Position numbers and translations under genes: made by a program. From contig JAQQWL010000015.1 of the NCBI GenBank assembly GCA_038363925.1, positions 2,418,001 to 2,482,000 of the forward strand: a stretch of DNA of 64,000 nucleotides, given 5' to 3'. This stretch comes from Apiospora phragmitis. Lineage: Eukaryota; Ascomycota; Sordariomycetes; Amphisphaeriales; Apiosporaceae. Below the pieces are notes generated by a model. That model was given only the letters and a program-made list of their open reading frames with translations. It did not search any database and had not been told where the DNA came from. Positions 48,561 to 61,725 of the stretch are shown here, in pieces (position 1 is the first letter of the stretch; each line of letters starts with the position of its first letter).

Positions 48561-48749
48561 TTATTATATATAAAAATTTAAGAATTTTAATAAAATATTA
48601 ACGTATCTTATAAGCGAATATCTTATATAAACGAATATCTCATTCTTTTATACCCCTTTCGATATAATATAAATTAATTTCACCATAACGTATTTAATAT
48701 ATTAAAATTAATCGGAATTCTTATCTTTAAATATTTCTATATTATTCTA

Positions 48750-50330
48750 ATAAGTACGCGTATTATACCCGGGCTCTCCGTATATTTTATAGCGTTATAA
48801 ACGTATCTTAAACGTCCTCGTATAACTACTCTTTCGACGCGATTCGTTTTATAACTATTTATTATATCTTTTTAAAACTACAGTTTTTTTTTAGCTTATA
48901 TACGAAATAACCCTCTATTTTATAGCCGTTTTTTTAATACGGCGGCGCTAGCTAAATATCTTATTTAGTTTTTAAAGTATCGCGTTTTTACTTTTTAAAA
49001 AAAATAACTCGGTATATAATATATATTATAACTTTTATAATTTAATTAAAATTAATTAAATTAAATATTAAAAAGTTATTTTAATACTATATAATACGGT
49101 TTTAAACACATTCGGTTTAAGATTAAACCTTAATAGAGTTATTTAAGGTTTTCAATTTTTAAGGAATAAATAAGCTAAAAAACGTCCCTAAAAGTATTAA
49201 AATACGTAACTTTATATTTAATTATGAAATAATATATTCCGGATTATATAAAACGAGTACTATTTTTCGAAAGCCTTTTTATATATTTAAAACGGTAAAA
49301 ATCGTTTAAAACGTTTTTAAAAACGTTAATAGGAAGTCCTCTTTTAAAATATAAATAATATATGCCCGTATAAAATATTTAATTTCGTTCCTATACACCT
49401 TTTTTAATATATAAAAATGGCCGATATTAAAAGGTTAAAATTTATACGATAAATAAAAAAGTATATAAATTATTAAGTAATAACTTTTATAACTATTTAA
49501 AATTAAAAAGTAATAATAACTTTTTATATAAGACTTAATATATTAATTAAAGTATTAAATCTAGTCCTCGCTTTTTTATTCGTAATTTAATTATTTTTAA
49601 TAATTATAATTACTTAATCCTTTAATAATAAGCTATTTTCGTATTAAAAATAGAGGTATGTTTTCTCGATAAAAATAATATACGGAGGGATAGCGTAACC
49701 GTATAATTCGACGCCTTAAATAATTATAACTTATTCCCGGTTCTTTTATTATATTACTTTAAGCTTTCCGCGTTAATTAGAGGTACTTATAATCATTTTA
49801 AACGAGATTTAATTTATAAAAAAGCCGGTCTCGTTAAAGTTATAAATATCCTTTTTTTAAATCTTATACTTATAAATTATTTTCCGTATAAAAATAAACT
49901 ATATATAATACGCGTTAAAATCTTTATAAAATATTTTTTAATAATTTATTCTTTAATTGAAACGCGTTTAAAAATTTAATTATTATTATATAAAGTTAAA
50001 AGCTTAATTAACGCCGACGCGTCTCGCGTTACGTAAATTAAATAATCGATTCGCTATATCTTTTATATTATTTAGTCGGGGAAGAAATAATCGCGTATTT
50101 AAATTAATAATATATCGAATAATCGCATTTTTTTAAAATTTAAAAGCTTTTAAAAATTTGTAAATATTTAGCGTCGTATAGGTTAACTATTTCGTCTATG
50201 CTATAAAGTTTTTAATAAGATGTAATAGATTAATACAGCCTTTTATATATTTAAAATTAAGTCTTTTTAAAGCGTTTAAAGCGTTAAAATTATATTATTC
50301 TTTTTTTAAAGTTATAATATTCTCGGATAT
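48750..50330 (-). pseudogene. P3 transposase, RIP-inactivated
   Basis: Minus strand, same layout as P1: DNA-binding part near 50130-49960, linker near 49870-49700, DDE core near 49690-49380, C-terminal part near 49300-49000. Compared with P1, about 40 bp near 49300 are extra and about 60 bp are missing near 49470, where P1 keeps the segment around its second Asp. Heavily RIPed, with no open frame of note. Confidence 0.75.
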
Positions 50331-50392
50331 AAAAGAATATAAAAAAAGGTTAAGGCTATAAAGAAATTTATAAACGTAGGATATTCGCTTAT

Positions 50393-51046
50393 TGTTACGA
50401 CCTGACCCAAACAGGCGGCCGGGACCCACACCGTCCGGCACGGAGCAAGGATGACCCGAGGCGCTTACGAAACCCCACACAAAAAGCCAGTCTGCGCTGA
50501 CGCCCCACCAACGATGACAAACCCACGGCACCGCCACAAGACCCCGACAACCAATACCACAGCGACGGTACACAACGACGAGCCAGCTAAGGATGGACTA
50601 GGGAGGGCAGACAGGAATTGACAAACAACAAGGGATGGCCCGAGGCCGCGTGCAGATAAGATAAAGGGAGCTACGGGATCACGACGCTCCCAGTGATCCA
50701 GGAGCTACGGGATCACGACGCTCCCAGTGATCCAACTCGGATCAGGGAAGGAGGGATTGGATATATAACGATAAACGTTTCCTATGTATTTCATATAGAC
50801 ACTCTCTACTTCAGTGATCAATCTAAGCATCAATCTAACCCATTGGTGAGGCAAACAGCCTTAACGACCCTATTGTGAATACCCTCGAGTTACGCACCTT
50901 AGTCACCTTTGTTCCTACGGCTATTGCACATTGTATCGGTAGGAGCGGACTCTTATCGCACGTTCAGATACTCTCTCGTATTTCTAAACATAAACCCTAG
51001 TACGTTTTACTAGGTTTCTTTTAGAACCTAGATAGCGTTCGTTACA
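50393..51046 (+). mobile_element. Solo gypsy LTR, almost free of RIP
   Basis: 654 bp starting TGTTACGACC and ending CGTTACA. It lies inside the right TIR of P3 and is flanked by CTTAT (50388-50392) and CTTGT (51047-51051); these two differ by one G-to-A change, as RIP would make. The last 300 bp are clearly the same as the R/U5 parts of the gypsy-1 LTRs, where the latter show C-to-T at many sites. The first 350 bp differ. There is no internal domain, so it is a product of LTR-LTR recombination. CA and TG are abundant. Open frames inside it show no family signature. Confidence 0.92.
50667..50734. repeat. 34-bp perfect tandem duplication inside the solo LTR
   Basis: Unit GGAGCTACGGGATCACGACG plus 14 further bases, twice in a row (50667-50700, 50701-50734). 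Each unit contains an inverted pair, GGAGC/GCTCC, and a repeat of GATC-like words, so it may fold. It is not found in the gypsy-1 LTRs. Confidence 0.9.
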
Positions 51047-51077
51047 CTTGTGTAAGACATTCGCTTATAAGATACGT

Positions 51078-54000
51078 TACTTAATAAACTTAATTAATAT
51101 TAATAAAATTATAAGCTTTTTTAGTTTAAAACCTCGGCGTAACTTTATTAAAGATTTTTAATCGGTATTTATAAAGAAAGACCTTAATTTCCCGTTAATA
51201 TTACCGGTGAAATAAAAAGAAACTTTACATAATTAATATAAATGTAGCAAAGTTATATTATAAATTAAGGCGCTTTTTTATAAAATAAATACGGTCGGCT
51301 TTAAAAAAAACTATAAATATTTAAGAACTTAAAAAGACTAGCTTTATAAATAAAAGAATTAATTAATAATGAATATATTAAAAACTTATTAATAGAATTA
51401 TAGCCGCGTTTTATATTTCGGAAATAAATAAGAAATAAAAAAAATTAACGCCGTGTTTAATTTAACTATATTTATTATATAATACTTAAACGCGCTCGTC
51501 TCGCCGTTTCTTTATCGAACCGAGTAATAACGCGTAATAATATATAAGTTACGACTTTATACGACTTAATTATATTACGAATAAATAATTATTATATCGT
51601 ATATTAAGAAACTTTACGGGCTTTTAATAACCGCTATTTTATTATCTTTTACGGTTGAGAAATAAAGAAATAAATAATATATACCCTTATTTATTTTATT
51701 ATCGAAATTCTTACTTAACTTTTTTAAATTAGAATTTTAATTACGAAAAAATGAAAACATATTTACGATTATAATCGGCTTTTTTACTCTTAAAAATATA
51801 ATTTTACCGAATTTTATTTCTTATATACCTTATAAATTATTAATAAAAAAGAATAAAAAAACCACTATTAATATTACCTTAATAATAAAGCTTTCTTATT
51901 ACGATATAATTTAATTAAATTTCGCCACGCCGTTATTCATACCGGATATTATCTAGCTTATTTTCATAATACCCTATTCTCGGCGAGTTAAAAAATAAAG
52001 TAATTTTTTAACCTCTTTACCTAAAAACGTTATATCTTACGTTACGTATCTAAATTTATTATAAGCTAGGAGGACTCGATCTCGATTCTATACTTATATC
52101 TCTTATATTTATTTATTTTCGTTTACCGACCTAATTTAATTTATTACCTCGATAATACTTACGAGATTAAAAGGCTTATTATTAAGTTCGAAACAAAATA
52201 AACCCTAAATATAAAAATATTTAAGTAATAAAATCAAATATAATTACCGCTAGGCAAGCCTATAAAATCGATTTTATGCTTAATTACGGCTATAAATATT
52301 TACACCTTCTCGAGAACTTAGAATTAAAAGTAAGAAATCCTTAGTTAAGTAATTATTAACGCGTAAAAAAATAACGACGGTCTTTATAAGCTTTCCTTTA
52401 ATACGCCTCTTTTATTATAATTAAAGTTTCTCTTTAATAATATATTTAATATTATTACTTTATTAAAAATATTTAATATGTTTTCGTTTATTTAAAATAA
52501 TATAGAGCTCTCGCTTATTAATAAACTCGGCGAAGACGTGCTGCTACTCGATATACTTGATTTACGGCTTAAATAGCTATCCGTCGACTTTAAATAATCT
52601 TTTTTAATAAAAACATTTTTAGTTTTTAATACGAATTAAGATTCCGTTATATTAGACTCCAAAAAAAAATCAAATAAAATTAGTCAATATAGTTAATATT
52701 ATTATAAAAATACCGGGGCTACTTAATAAAAAATAAGATATTTAATAAATAAAAAAGGGTTAAACTATTTAATACTTTATTAAATAATAAACCTTTAAAA
52801 ATAAAAATAGCTTATAAGAAGTTATAATTAATATTAGTTTAAATATAATTAAAGATTTTAACGCGAGCTTTTAAGGTAACGACGTTATTATTAGGTTAAT
52901 TAATAAGTAGCTACGAAATAAAAAGAGTAAATATTTTATTAAATAGTTAAGTCGCTTTTAAAAAAAGAACTTATAGCTTAAGGTAGTAGATATTAAGTAA
53001 GAGCGTATTTTAAACTTTAAGAAAGGCTTTTTAAGATTATAAAAAAAAGTTAAGAAGCGGCGCGCGCGTAAACTATAGACCCGACGTTAAAGTGGGTTAA
53101 ATATTAATTAGATAAGCTAGATATAGAGGTTTTCCTACAGGCTTACTTAATCTACTTATATTCTTATTAATATACGGATTTAAAATTATTAAGGCTAAAT
53201 ATTAGAGATATAATAATAATATCAATAATGCTTTATTTATTACCCCTCTAGCCTATTAATTAATCTTATATAAAGAAATAAATAGCTATTAATAATTAAT
53301 AGCTTATAATTACTTATAATAAAAGCTATGTTTAGTATTTATATAGTATTTAAATTAGGGGTAAATAAATACCCTTGTCGATATTTTATTGTTAAAATAT
53401 TAATTACTTACTTGATTCTATTATAGATAAAATATATATTAAAGGTGTAATAGCTTTATATTAAAATCCTCGGGCGCGATAAATAATGAAATAATAAAAG
53501 TCTTATACTAGTGGCTAGCTTGTGACTAATTATTTATAATAATATAGCATTAATTACTACTTAATAATATTAATATATAAATTATATAAAAGTTTATATA
53601 TATATTTTAATTTATATATTATTTACTTTTATTAGTACTCTTATTTTATAAATTTAATATATAATAGTCTAATATTAAATACTAGGGTATTATAGTACGT
53701 ATATAAGCTAAATTTAAATACTGTTACGATTTACCTTTATATATAAATTATTCGTTAATTCTATTATATAATAATATAAAGGGGTATAAATAAGCTGTTT
53801 AACCTTATAACGTAAGCCACTTATTATAGTAATTATAGAGCTTAAAGGGCGGCGATACCGGGGGACGATTACGCGTCTATTATATATACCGGCGAGCTAA
53901 GGGGTATATACATATTCTTTAAGTAGTATAAAACGATAGGAATAAAAGTAATTATAAGGGAATAGTAATAGTATATATAGTTAAATATTTAGTAATTAAA

Positions 54001-54190
54001 TCGTTAGCGAGGTTAAAAAATAAATTAGGCGTAAATTATTTAAAAAATATTTTATATTATTTTTTATAAAGCTTTTCTTCTTTTATAACTTATATTATAA
54101 AATCGTTATAATAAAGATAATAAAAAGTTTTTAAATAATAACTCTTCTTTTTTTATTGATTTAAACTTTATAATATATATTTAATATATA
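51078..54190. other. 3.1 kb of AT-rich DNA without a recognised gene
   Basis: I see no LTR, TIR or clear protein family. A minus-strand frame near 52590-52510 shows YLSRKSSISSSSTSSPSLLI, a Ser-rich low-complexity stretch that may be coding, but it is not diagnostic. From about 53250 to 53900 the dinucleotides look less RIPed and GC spikes are short (53850-53900, including a gggggacg run). Two CG-poor runs of TTATAA lie near 53570-53640. It may include remnants of gypsy-2, which I could not align. Confidence 0.4.
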
Positions 54191-54192
54191 TA

Positions 54193-56020
54193 ACATATCT
54201 TATAAGCGAATATCCTATATATGCGAATGTTTTATTTTTATAAATTTCTTTATAGCTTTAACCTTTTTTTATATTCTTTTACGTCCGAAATTGTTATAAC
54301 TTTAAAAAGAGAATAATATAATTCTAGCGCTTTAAACGTTTTAAGAAGATTTAATTTTAAATATACGAAAAGCTATATTAATTTATTATGTTTTATTAAA
54401 AACCTTATAGCGTAAACGAAATAATTAACCTATATAATACGAAATATTTACGAATTTTTAAAAGCTTTTAAATATCGAAAAAGATGCGATTATTTAATAT
54501 ATTATTAATTTAAATACACGATCGTTTTCTCCTCGGTTAAATAATATAAAAGATATAGCGAATTAATTATTTAATTTACGTAACGCGGGACGCGGGGGTA
54601 TTAATTAAGCCTTTAATTTTATATAATACTAACTAGACCTTCGGACGCGTTTTAATTAAAAAATTAATTATTAAAAAGCTCTTCACAAAGATCTCGACGC
54701 GTATCGCGTATAGTTTATTTCTATACGGAATATAATTTATAATTACGGGATTTAAAAAGAGGATATTTATAACTTTAACGAGACCAGCTTTTTTATAGGT
54801 TAAATTTCGTTCGAAATAATTATAACCACCTCTAATTAATACGGAAAGCTTAAAATAATATAATAAGGGAACTAGGAATAAGTTATAATTATTTAAGGCG
54901 TTAAATTACACGGTTACGCTATCCTTTCGTATATTATTTTTACTAAGAAAACGTACCTCCTCTCCTAATACGAAAATAGCTTATTACCGAAATACTAAGT
55001 AATTATAACTATTAAAAGTAATTAAATTACGAATAAAAAAAGCGAAAACTAGATTTAATATTTTAATAAATATATAAAGTTTTAAATAAAAAGTATTTAC
55101 CGCTTGTTAATTTTTAAGCTTTATTATAAAAAGAATTCGATTATTATACTTTATATATTTTTTTATTTGTTATATAAGGTTTAACTTTTTAATATCGGCT
55201 ATTTTTATATATTAAAAAAGGCGTACAAGAAAGAAATTGTATATTTTATACGGGCGTATATTACTTATACTTTAAAGGAAAACTTCTTATTAATGTTTTT
55301 AAACCCGTTATAAGCGATTTTTATTATTTCGAATATATAAAGAAGCTTTTAAAAAACAAGACTCGTCTTATATAATCCGGAATATATTATTTTATAATTA
55401 AATATAAAACTATATATTTTAATACTTCCGGGGACTTTTTTTAAATTATTTATTTTTTAAGAATTAAAAACTTTAAATAACTTAATTAAAGCTTAATTTT
55501 AAACCGATATATTTATAACGGTATCGTATAATATTAAACTAGCTTTTCAACGTTTATTTTAATTAGTTTTAATTAAATCGTAAAGGTTATAACATATATT
55601 ATACACCGAATTACATTTTTAAAATATAAGAACGCGATACTTCGAAAAATAAATAAAATATTTAGCCGGCGCCGCCGTATAAAATAAAAACATTTATAAA
55701 ATAAAAGATTATTTCATATATAAACTAAAAAAGACTTATAATTTTAAAAAAACATTAATAAATAATTATAAAACGAGTCGCGTCGGAGGAATAGTTATAC
55801 GAAAACGTTTAAAACACGATTATAACACTATAAAATCTATAAAGAGCCCGGGTACAATACGCGTACTTATTAAAATAATATAAAAGTATCTAGAAATAAA
55901 GATTTTAATTAATTTTAATATATTAAATACGTTATGGTAAAATTAATTTATAATTTATTAAAAAAAAGTATAAAAGAATAAGATATTCGTTTATATAAAA
56001 TATTCGCTTATAAGATACGT
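54193..56020 (+). mobile_element. P4: Fot1/pogo DNA transposon
   Basis: 1828 bp, with TA at 54191-54192 and 56021-56022. The left TIR is ACATATCTTATAAGCGAATA with a tandem second unit ATATGCGAATGTTTTA; the right TIR ends TAAGATACGT. The right flank is gypsy-2 sequence, so P4 may have inserted into gypsy-2. The left flank cannot be aligned with gypsy. Confidence 0.9.
54310..55960 (+). pseudogene. P4 transposase, RIP-inactivated
   Basis: Plus strand, with the same order as P2: DNA-binding part near 54490-54700, linker near 54730-54850, DDE core near 54870-55200 and C-terminal part near 55290-55560. Unlike P2, it keeps the AACGAGACC-type segment near 54780. Many RIP-type stops. With P2 it shows that plus- and minus-oriented copies alternate in this 18-kb stretch. 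Confidence 0.76.
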
Positions 56021-56301
56021 TATTATAATTCGTAAACGCTTTATAAATTTTTTAATATATTAAAAGGGTTTTGTTATTACGTATATATCTATATATTTTA
56101 AAAGTATTAAGCGTTTTTTTTTTTAATGTTTATAGGCTAGCGATTTTTCTTAAGCGTGCTTAAGGTATTAATCCTCGAGATACTCTTTTTAATCCCGTCC
56201 TTTTAGGTAATACCGTCGTAGTTATCGTGAGTTTTTTTATATTAATAAGTACGCGTATCGTTTATTATAGATTAATGTCCGGATTTTTTTAATAATATAA
56301 T
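56021..56301 (-). mobile_element. Gypsy-2, inner part left of copia B
   Basis: Minus-strand sequence that aligns with gypsy-1 at about 26720-26990. Its right end continues, across copia B, at 62235, which shows that copia B landed inside gypsy-2. The left end meets the right TA of P4. Pol of gypsy-2 should lie further left but is not recognisable beyond P4. Confidence 0.78.
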
Positions 56302-56509
56302 TATTAGAACAGCAGGAACTAAGGTCTTCTATATTACCTTAAAAGGGGTGCTACGTACCTACGCGTACGAACCCCTTTTTATTTTATAAAGAGGGGCATA
56401 CGATACCCCTCGTAGTTAATAGAGAAGAATAGATATAAATAATAGAATATAACGATTAAACCCCGATTAAAACCGGAATTTATACGTACGTACGAAAGCC
56501 TATTTAATA
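56302..56509 (+). repeat. Copia B 5' LTR
   Basis: 208 bp, the direct partner of 62027-62234. It starts TATTAGAAC and ends TTTAATA. Left flank ATAAT is the target duplication. Confidence 0.9.
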
Positions 56510-56699
56510 TTAATTAATAATTAACCGTATCGATTATAAATTAGTAAGAGTAAAGAGACCGTTCTACGCCCTTACCGACGTAAGGGCGACCGTGCTAAGG
56601 AGCCCTGAGAATTTCCGCCCGTTAAAGATTCGGAGGAAGAGCCGAACTAAATTAACCGTACGAGGAGGAACCCTTTTTTCCGAGTATATATTATAGGGA

Positions 56700-59600
56700 G
56701 GAGACTAGGTTTCGAATTATACGCGAAACTAATTAAGTTATATATAATTATATACCTAAATAACTTTATTATATGATCTATAAAATAATAACCCCTACTA
56801 AATAGAGTTAATCGCGGTCGGCGAATCGGGATCGAGCCCGGGCGTATCGAACCTAGATAGACCGATAATCCTAAACCCCGAACCGCTTATATACGAAGAA
56901 GTATCTTAAAATACCGGAATCCCTTTAACAGTTTAGAAAAGAAACGTTAACCTCGCTTTTTAAGAACTCGAACTTTTAAAAGTATTCTTTAAAGAAACTA
57001 TACCCGAACTATTTATAACGTACCTCGTATAATACTTTTTAAAATACTATATATTAAAAATAAAAAGAATTTTCTTTTAAAAAATATTTAATATAAAGTT
57101 CGAAAAATAAATCGAATATTAATTCGGTTAAATTAACCGTATATTTTAAAAAGAGCTCTATTATTACCTCGAGAAAAACGGAGTTAATATACCGATAAGC
57201 GGATCCTTTAAAAGTAAGCTCGCACGATTAATACTACCGGCCGCTCCCGCACATTAATAGGACCGACTGGTAGAACCGACTTCGGAAACCCGAAAAAAAG
57301 ATATTCTATACTCTTCCCGAGAATAAACAGTCGAATAACCGCCGCCTAAACGAGAAACACCTAATTTCTATACGGAGTAATCGTTCGCGATACCACGGGA
57401 CACTCTAAGCCCGACGTTTAACCCTAGATTCCTAAGTACTTAAACGTTATAAGACATCGTCCCTTTTCCTTCTCCGACTCCGATACCGCCGGACCAGACG
57501 GCACGATTATCTGGTCCAGCGTACGTTACGGAGTATAATATTTTTCCAAGCCGAGCTATTTATAATAATAAAATCGATAAGAATAAGGTTATCACCTTTT
57601 TAAAAATATAAAAAAAAAAAAAAACTATACCGGCAAGCCGTATAATATCTTTTATAACAGAGTATGAATATTTATCGGAACATGCCAACGGCTAGATATA
57701 TTAAAAGATTAATATTATACAGTCTTCCTAGATATTTTTTCCCGGCCGTGCAAAAGTATTTTATTTTAATTATATCGGACCCGAAAAGAGATAAGACGAA
57801 ATATATTATTTAATAAATTCGTACTTTAATATAATAATAAATTACGTATAATATTTTATAAATTAAATAATAACCTTTTTTATATAAATAAAAAGTAAGA
57901 ACGTTAAGAAATAATTTATCGAGGTTTTAAAAATCTTATTAAATAAGCTCTAGTTCGTATAACGAGCCTTTAAAAAGGGATTCGAAAAAGAGATCGCTTT
58001 CTATACCTCCGTCGTAAGAGCTTATTGAAAAGTTCCGGAACTTTTATTAACCTTTATTTATTAAAAGCTAATATACGAAACGCTATTCTCGGACCTTCGC
58101 GTATTATTAAATATAATAACGGATTAAAAGATCTCGAAATAATACATAACGGAAAAATTATATTAAAACCTGGCTAAAAATATATACTTAATTAATAAAT
58201 AGTTTATAAATAACCGTACGAAAAAAAACTAATTAATTTATAATAATAAATTACTATATAATAACCGACCATTAGGATAAGAAAAGATCTAACGACCCGC
58301 CGGCACTTTCCAATTAAGATTACCGTATAAGAATTAGAAGTTCGAACGAAAAACCTGCCGAATTAGCTATAAGTAAGGCTATTAATTAATAAACTACTTA
58401 GCCGAAAAGCAGTTTCGAACAAGGAATTAATATTTTAAAACGTGTAATAGTGTTAAATAAGGCCCCCTTTCTTAAAATAAATACGATACGTTCGTTTAGG
58501 ACTAGAAAGAGAATAAAAAAAAGCTAGAAAATAACGAAGAGGAATACGAGTACCTCGATCCGGAAAATATACGATAAAGTATTATTTACCTAACGGACGC
58601 CGCGTTTTACCACCGGCTTATTAACGAGAATATTTATTCGGAAACTACCGTACAAGCCGACCAATTTAACCTTAATAGCCCGTATAGCTAGACTTATTAA
58701 TAAGAGCTTTAAAATACCGGCGCCGCTTTATTTTTAATAATTGGAAAGCTTTAAATAAAGGCTTACGTATAAAAGAACCTAGATATATAAATTAATTAAA
58801 CCCCGGGAAGCGTCGAGATTAAGTTTAAAAGATTAAAGCTTATTTTATTAATTAAAATAATTAATATACAGAACTTATTAAAAATAATAAAATATTATAT
58901 CTTAAATATTATAACTTTTTTTTATTTTTATCATATAATATTAACCGGCTTAAAACGTATTATAATAATATCTTTAATCTTATTATATAAAAAAACGGCG
59001 AAATATTCTTTATAATTAAAAAATAAGGATACCCGTTCTTTAATACCGGCTATATAAAAACGATATTATATTTTATTAAAAAATAGTTTCGATACCTCTA
59101 TTAATATTTTAAATACCCTTATATAAAAAAGCTCTATATTCTCTTAAAGAACGCCGGCTATAACGATATTAACCCTGCTATTTTTAACGAGATTTAATAG
59201 TTCTGCTCTTAATATTAGGCGTACGATTCGGTATTATAAAGATTTAAATTCTCGTTATAAAACGAATACGATTTTAATTACGAAATTATTATAAACGTTA
59301 TTTATATTAACGGATAAAACGTACTCTACGTAATTAATTTAAATATATTTTTTTAAGCGGTTATATTCCTATATTCGTTTAATATATAAAATATTCAAAA
59401 TACTTCTTATAAATACTAAATATATATATATTAGGGACCCTTTAATTATATCTCGTATAATCCGGGTATATATTTTTAAAGAGAATTTCGAAACTATATA
59501 TAAATAATAAGAATTATTTATAAATAAATACTTATCGAAACTTATTAAGTAATAAATAAAATTAAACGAGTATATGTTTTATTACGTAGGGCCTTCGATA

Positions 59601-61725
59601 TTTTATAAAAGGATTTCGGTTATTATATAAATATCGAGATAATATTTTAAATAATAATAAAAGTATTAAACAATACGGCTAGCCTTAATAGCTTAATATT
59701 TACCCTGCTCGTATCGGAATATACCCTCGTATTAATAGGAACTTATTACCGTTACCGGAGATCTAAGTATAAAGAGAAGCCGTACGGAAAATAATAAAGA
59801 TACTTTAAAAAATACGTATAAATATCGATATTTACCGAGCTCTAAATACTTAAAATAAACTAGCTATTTATAATATTTTAACACTCCCGCTCCGGAATAA
59901 AATCCTAATTTAGCGGGAAAAAAAAGGATAAACCGGACTATATAAAATAGTAGCTATCGAAAACTATACGATCCGAGTAAATACCCTAAACGGTTTAAAA
60001 GCTTTTCGAGTAACTTAAATTAAGCCGTACTACCGGGAAGAGGCCGAAAAACCGCGTAACGAGCCGGATATATAACCAGATCCGGAATAGCCGGCAGGTA
60101 CCCTAAATACCGAACCGATAGCCGAGGATATTACGGTAGCTCCCGTACGACGTAGCCGAGAACGACCTAGAAAATATTTACTCTAAAACGCTCGTGCCGC
60201 TATATTCCTTATTTAAAAAGAATAAAAGAATTATGACTTAATAATTAAGCTTTAATAAGACGGGGTTATTACCTCGTCCAGATACCCGTTTTAAAAGTCC
60301 GATATAGAGGAGATTAATAATCTCGCCGCACGAAGGGTTTTCGAATTTATTCGATTCGACCCGAATAAGTATACCGGCCGGAGAATTTTTAAAATACGGT
60401 TCGTATAAGAGATTAAGGGTAAAACTACGAAACCGTATAAAAAGTCTAGGCTCGTAATATAGGGCTACGGAGATATAAAAAAGGAGGCTATTTTAACCTA
60501 GTTACTAATAATCTAGCGGATGAGCTAAAAACTCCTTTTAGCCCTCGGACCGACCCTGATCTAAGACTTTAACGTACAAGGCGAGCTACGCAATATCACA
60601 CAGGCGTATATTTAGTCGCATAATAAGTTAAACCGACTAATTTACGTATACTTATTAGTAAAGTTAAAAACTTAATACCTTGAAGAAACGCTACTTTAAA
60701 TCGTATTACCCCTATACGGACTAATAGAGTTAAAATTTTACTAGTTTAAAATATATTATAATTATTATATATAAAATTTAAAAATAATAATTTTAATATA
60801 TAACGCCTACTTATTATTTATTATAAAAAGACCGGATATTTTCGATATTATAATAATATAGACCGACGATACGTTTAACTTCGTTATAACCCCTTTTTTT
60901 AAAAAAAAAAAAGAAAAGCTAGTAAAGGAATAATTCCGTACAAAGTTAAAAAATATCGATAAAAACTAGTAATATATCTTTTAACGTATAAAAGAAATAT
61001 ATTTAGCCTTTATTTATTAATTAGAAGTAATATACGACCTATTTATCGTCGCTTAAATATAAACCCTAAAAAATAAAGATATCGAGAACTTAAATATACG
61101 AATTAACTAATAAATTTAAAATCTAATACGCGGCTTAAGATATATCCCGCTAGATCTTTATTATACGAAGATATATATCTTTACCGACGGTTCTTTTATA
61201 AATAATAAAGACTTAACGTCCTAGCTCGAATACCTAGTCATCCTAAGCTAAGAGCTTAGCCGTACGAGGGACCAGTGCGAGATTTAAGGTAATATTATTT
61301 ATTAGAGCTCAACGAAATATAAGAGAATTACTCGAAGCGTATTAATTAACGAACTATACGGCATAATTTCCGGTATCGATAACGGTATCGCCCTTAATAC
61401 TACGTTTAAAAGAATTATACGGAGCTTCGAATTTTAAGAGTTATTAATAATCCTTTATATAGATTCGAGATTATTTTACGAATACTTAGTTAAGCTAGGA
61501 ATAACGAATGAGAAAAAACTAATAATCGATATTATATCGCTCCGAGAATTGTACGAAAAAAGGAGATCTCGGAAATCTGCTAGGTCAACGGCCGAGATAA
61601 CCTTGCAGACGCTTTCACTAAGAAATCTCTAAATAGAGCCCTCGAACAGCTGGTATTAATTAATAGGTTAACCGTACGCGTAGAAGCGTACGTCGAGAGA
61701 CTAGACTCGCACGGCGAGTAAAAAA
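56700..61725 (+). pseudogene. Copia B gag-pol, RIP-inactivated
   Basis: Polyprotein with the same order as copia A: gag about 56820-58450, integrase about 59090-60120, RT about 60320-60960 and RNase H about 61170-61720. Near 61240 the RNase H region shows the FIDG-type start, and near 61310 the STKYKRITRSV block, both as in A. A deletion of about 125 bp between RT and RNase H, seen only in B, shifts the frame and adds to the RIP stops. No function remains. Confidence 0.82.

Larger units (their letters stand above)
48601..51077 (-). mobile_element. P3: Fot1/pogo DNA transposon interrupted by a solo LTR
   Basis: TA flanks at 48599-48600 and 51078-51079. The left TIR is ACGTATCTTATAAGCGAATA with the tandem second unit. 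The right TIR is split: its inner part ends at 50392 (aggatattcgcttat) and its outer part resumes at 51047 (cttgtgtaagac...). Between them is a 654-bp solo LTR (50393-51046), with the duplicated target CTTRT. Without it, P3 is about 1.8 kb, like its relatives. Confidence 0.9.

Noticed and set aside
47427..50734. CRISPR-like repeats
   Set aside because: The 29-bp and 34-bp duplications are simple two-copy tandems without spacers, in a eukaryotic genome.
50295..50878. Two open frames in the solo LTR and P3 end (minus 50295-50573, plus 50693-50878)
   Set aside because: They are open because the LTR escaped RIP, not because they encode a known product; the first runs across the insertion junction into P3.
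53850..53900. Possible LTR or gene start near the word tgttacgattt at 53728 and the GC patch
   Set aside because: No partner repeat, no target duplication and no coding frame was found.
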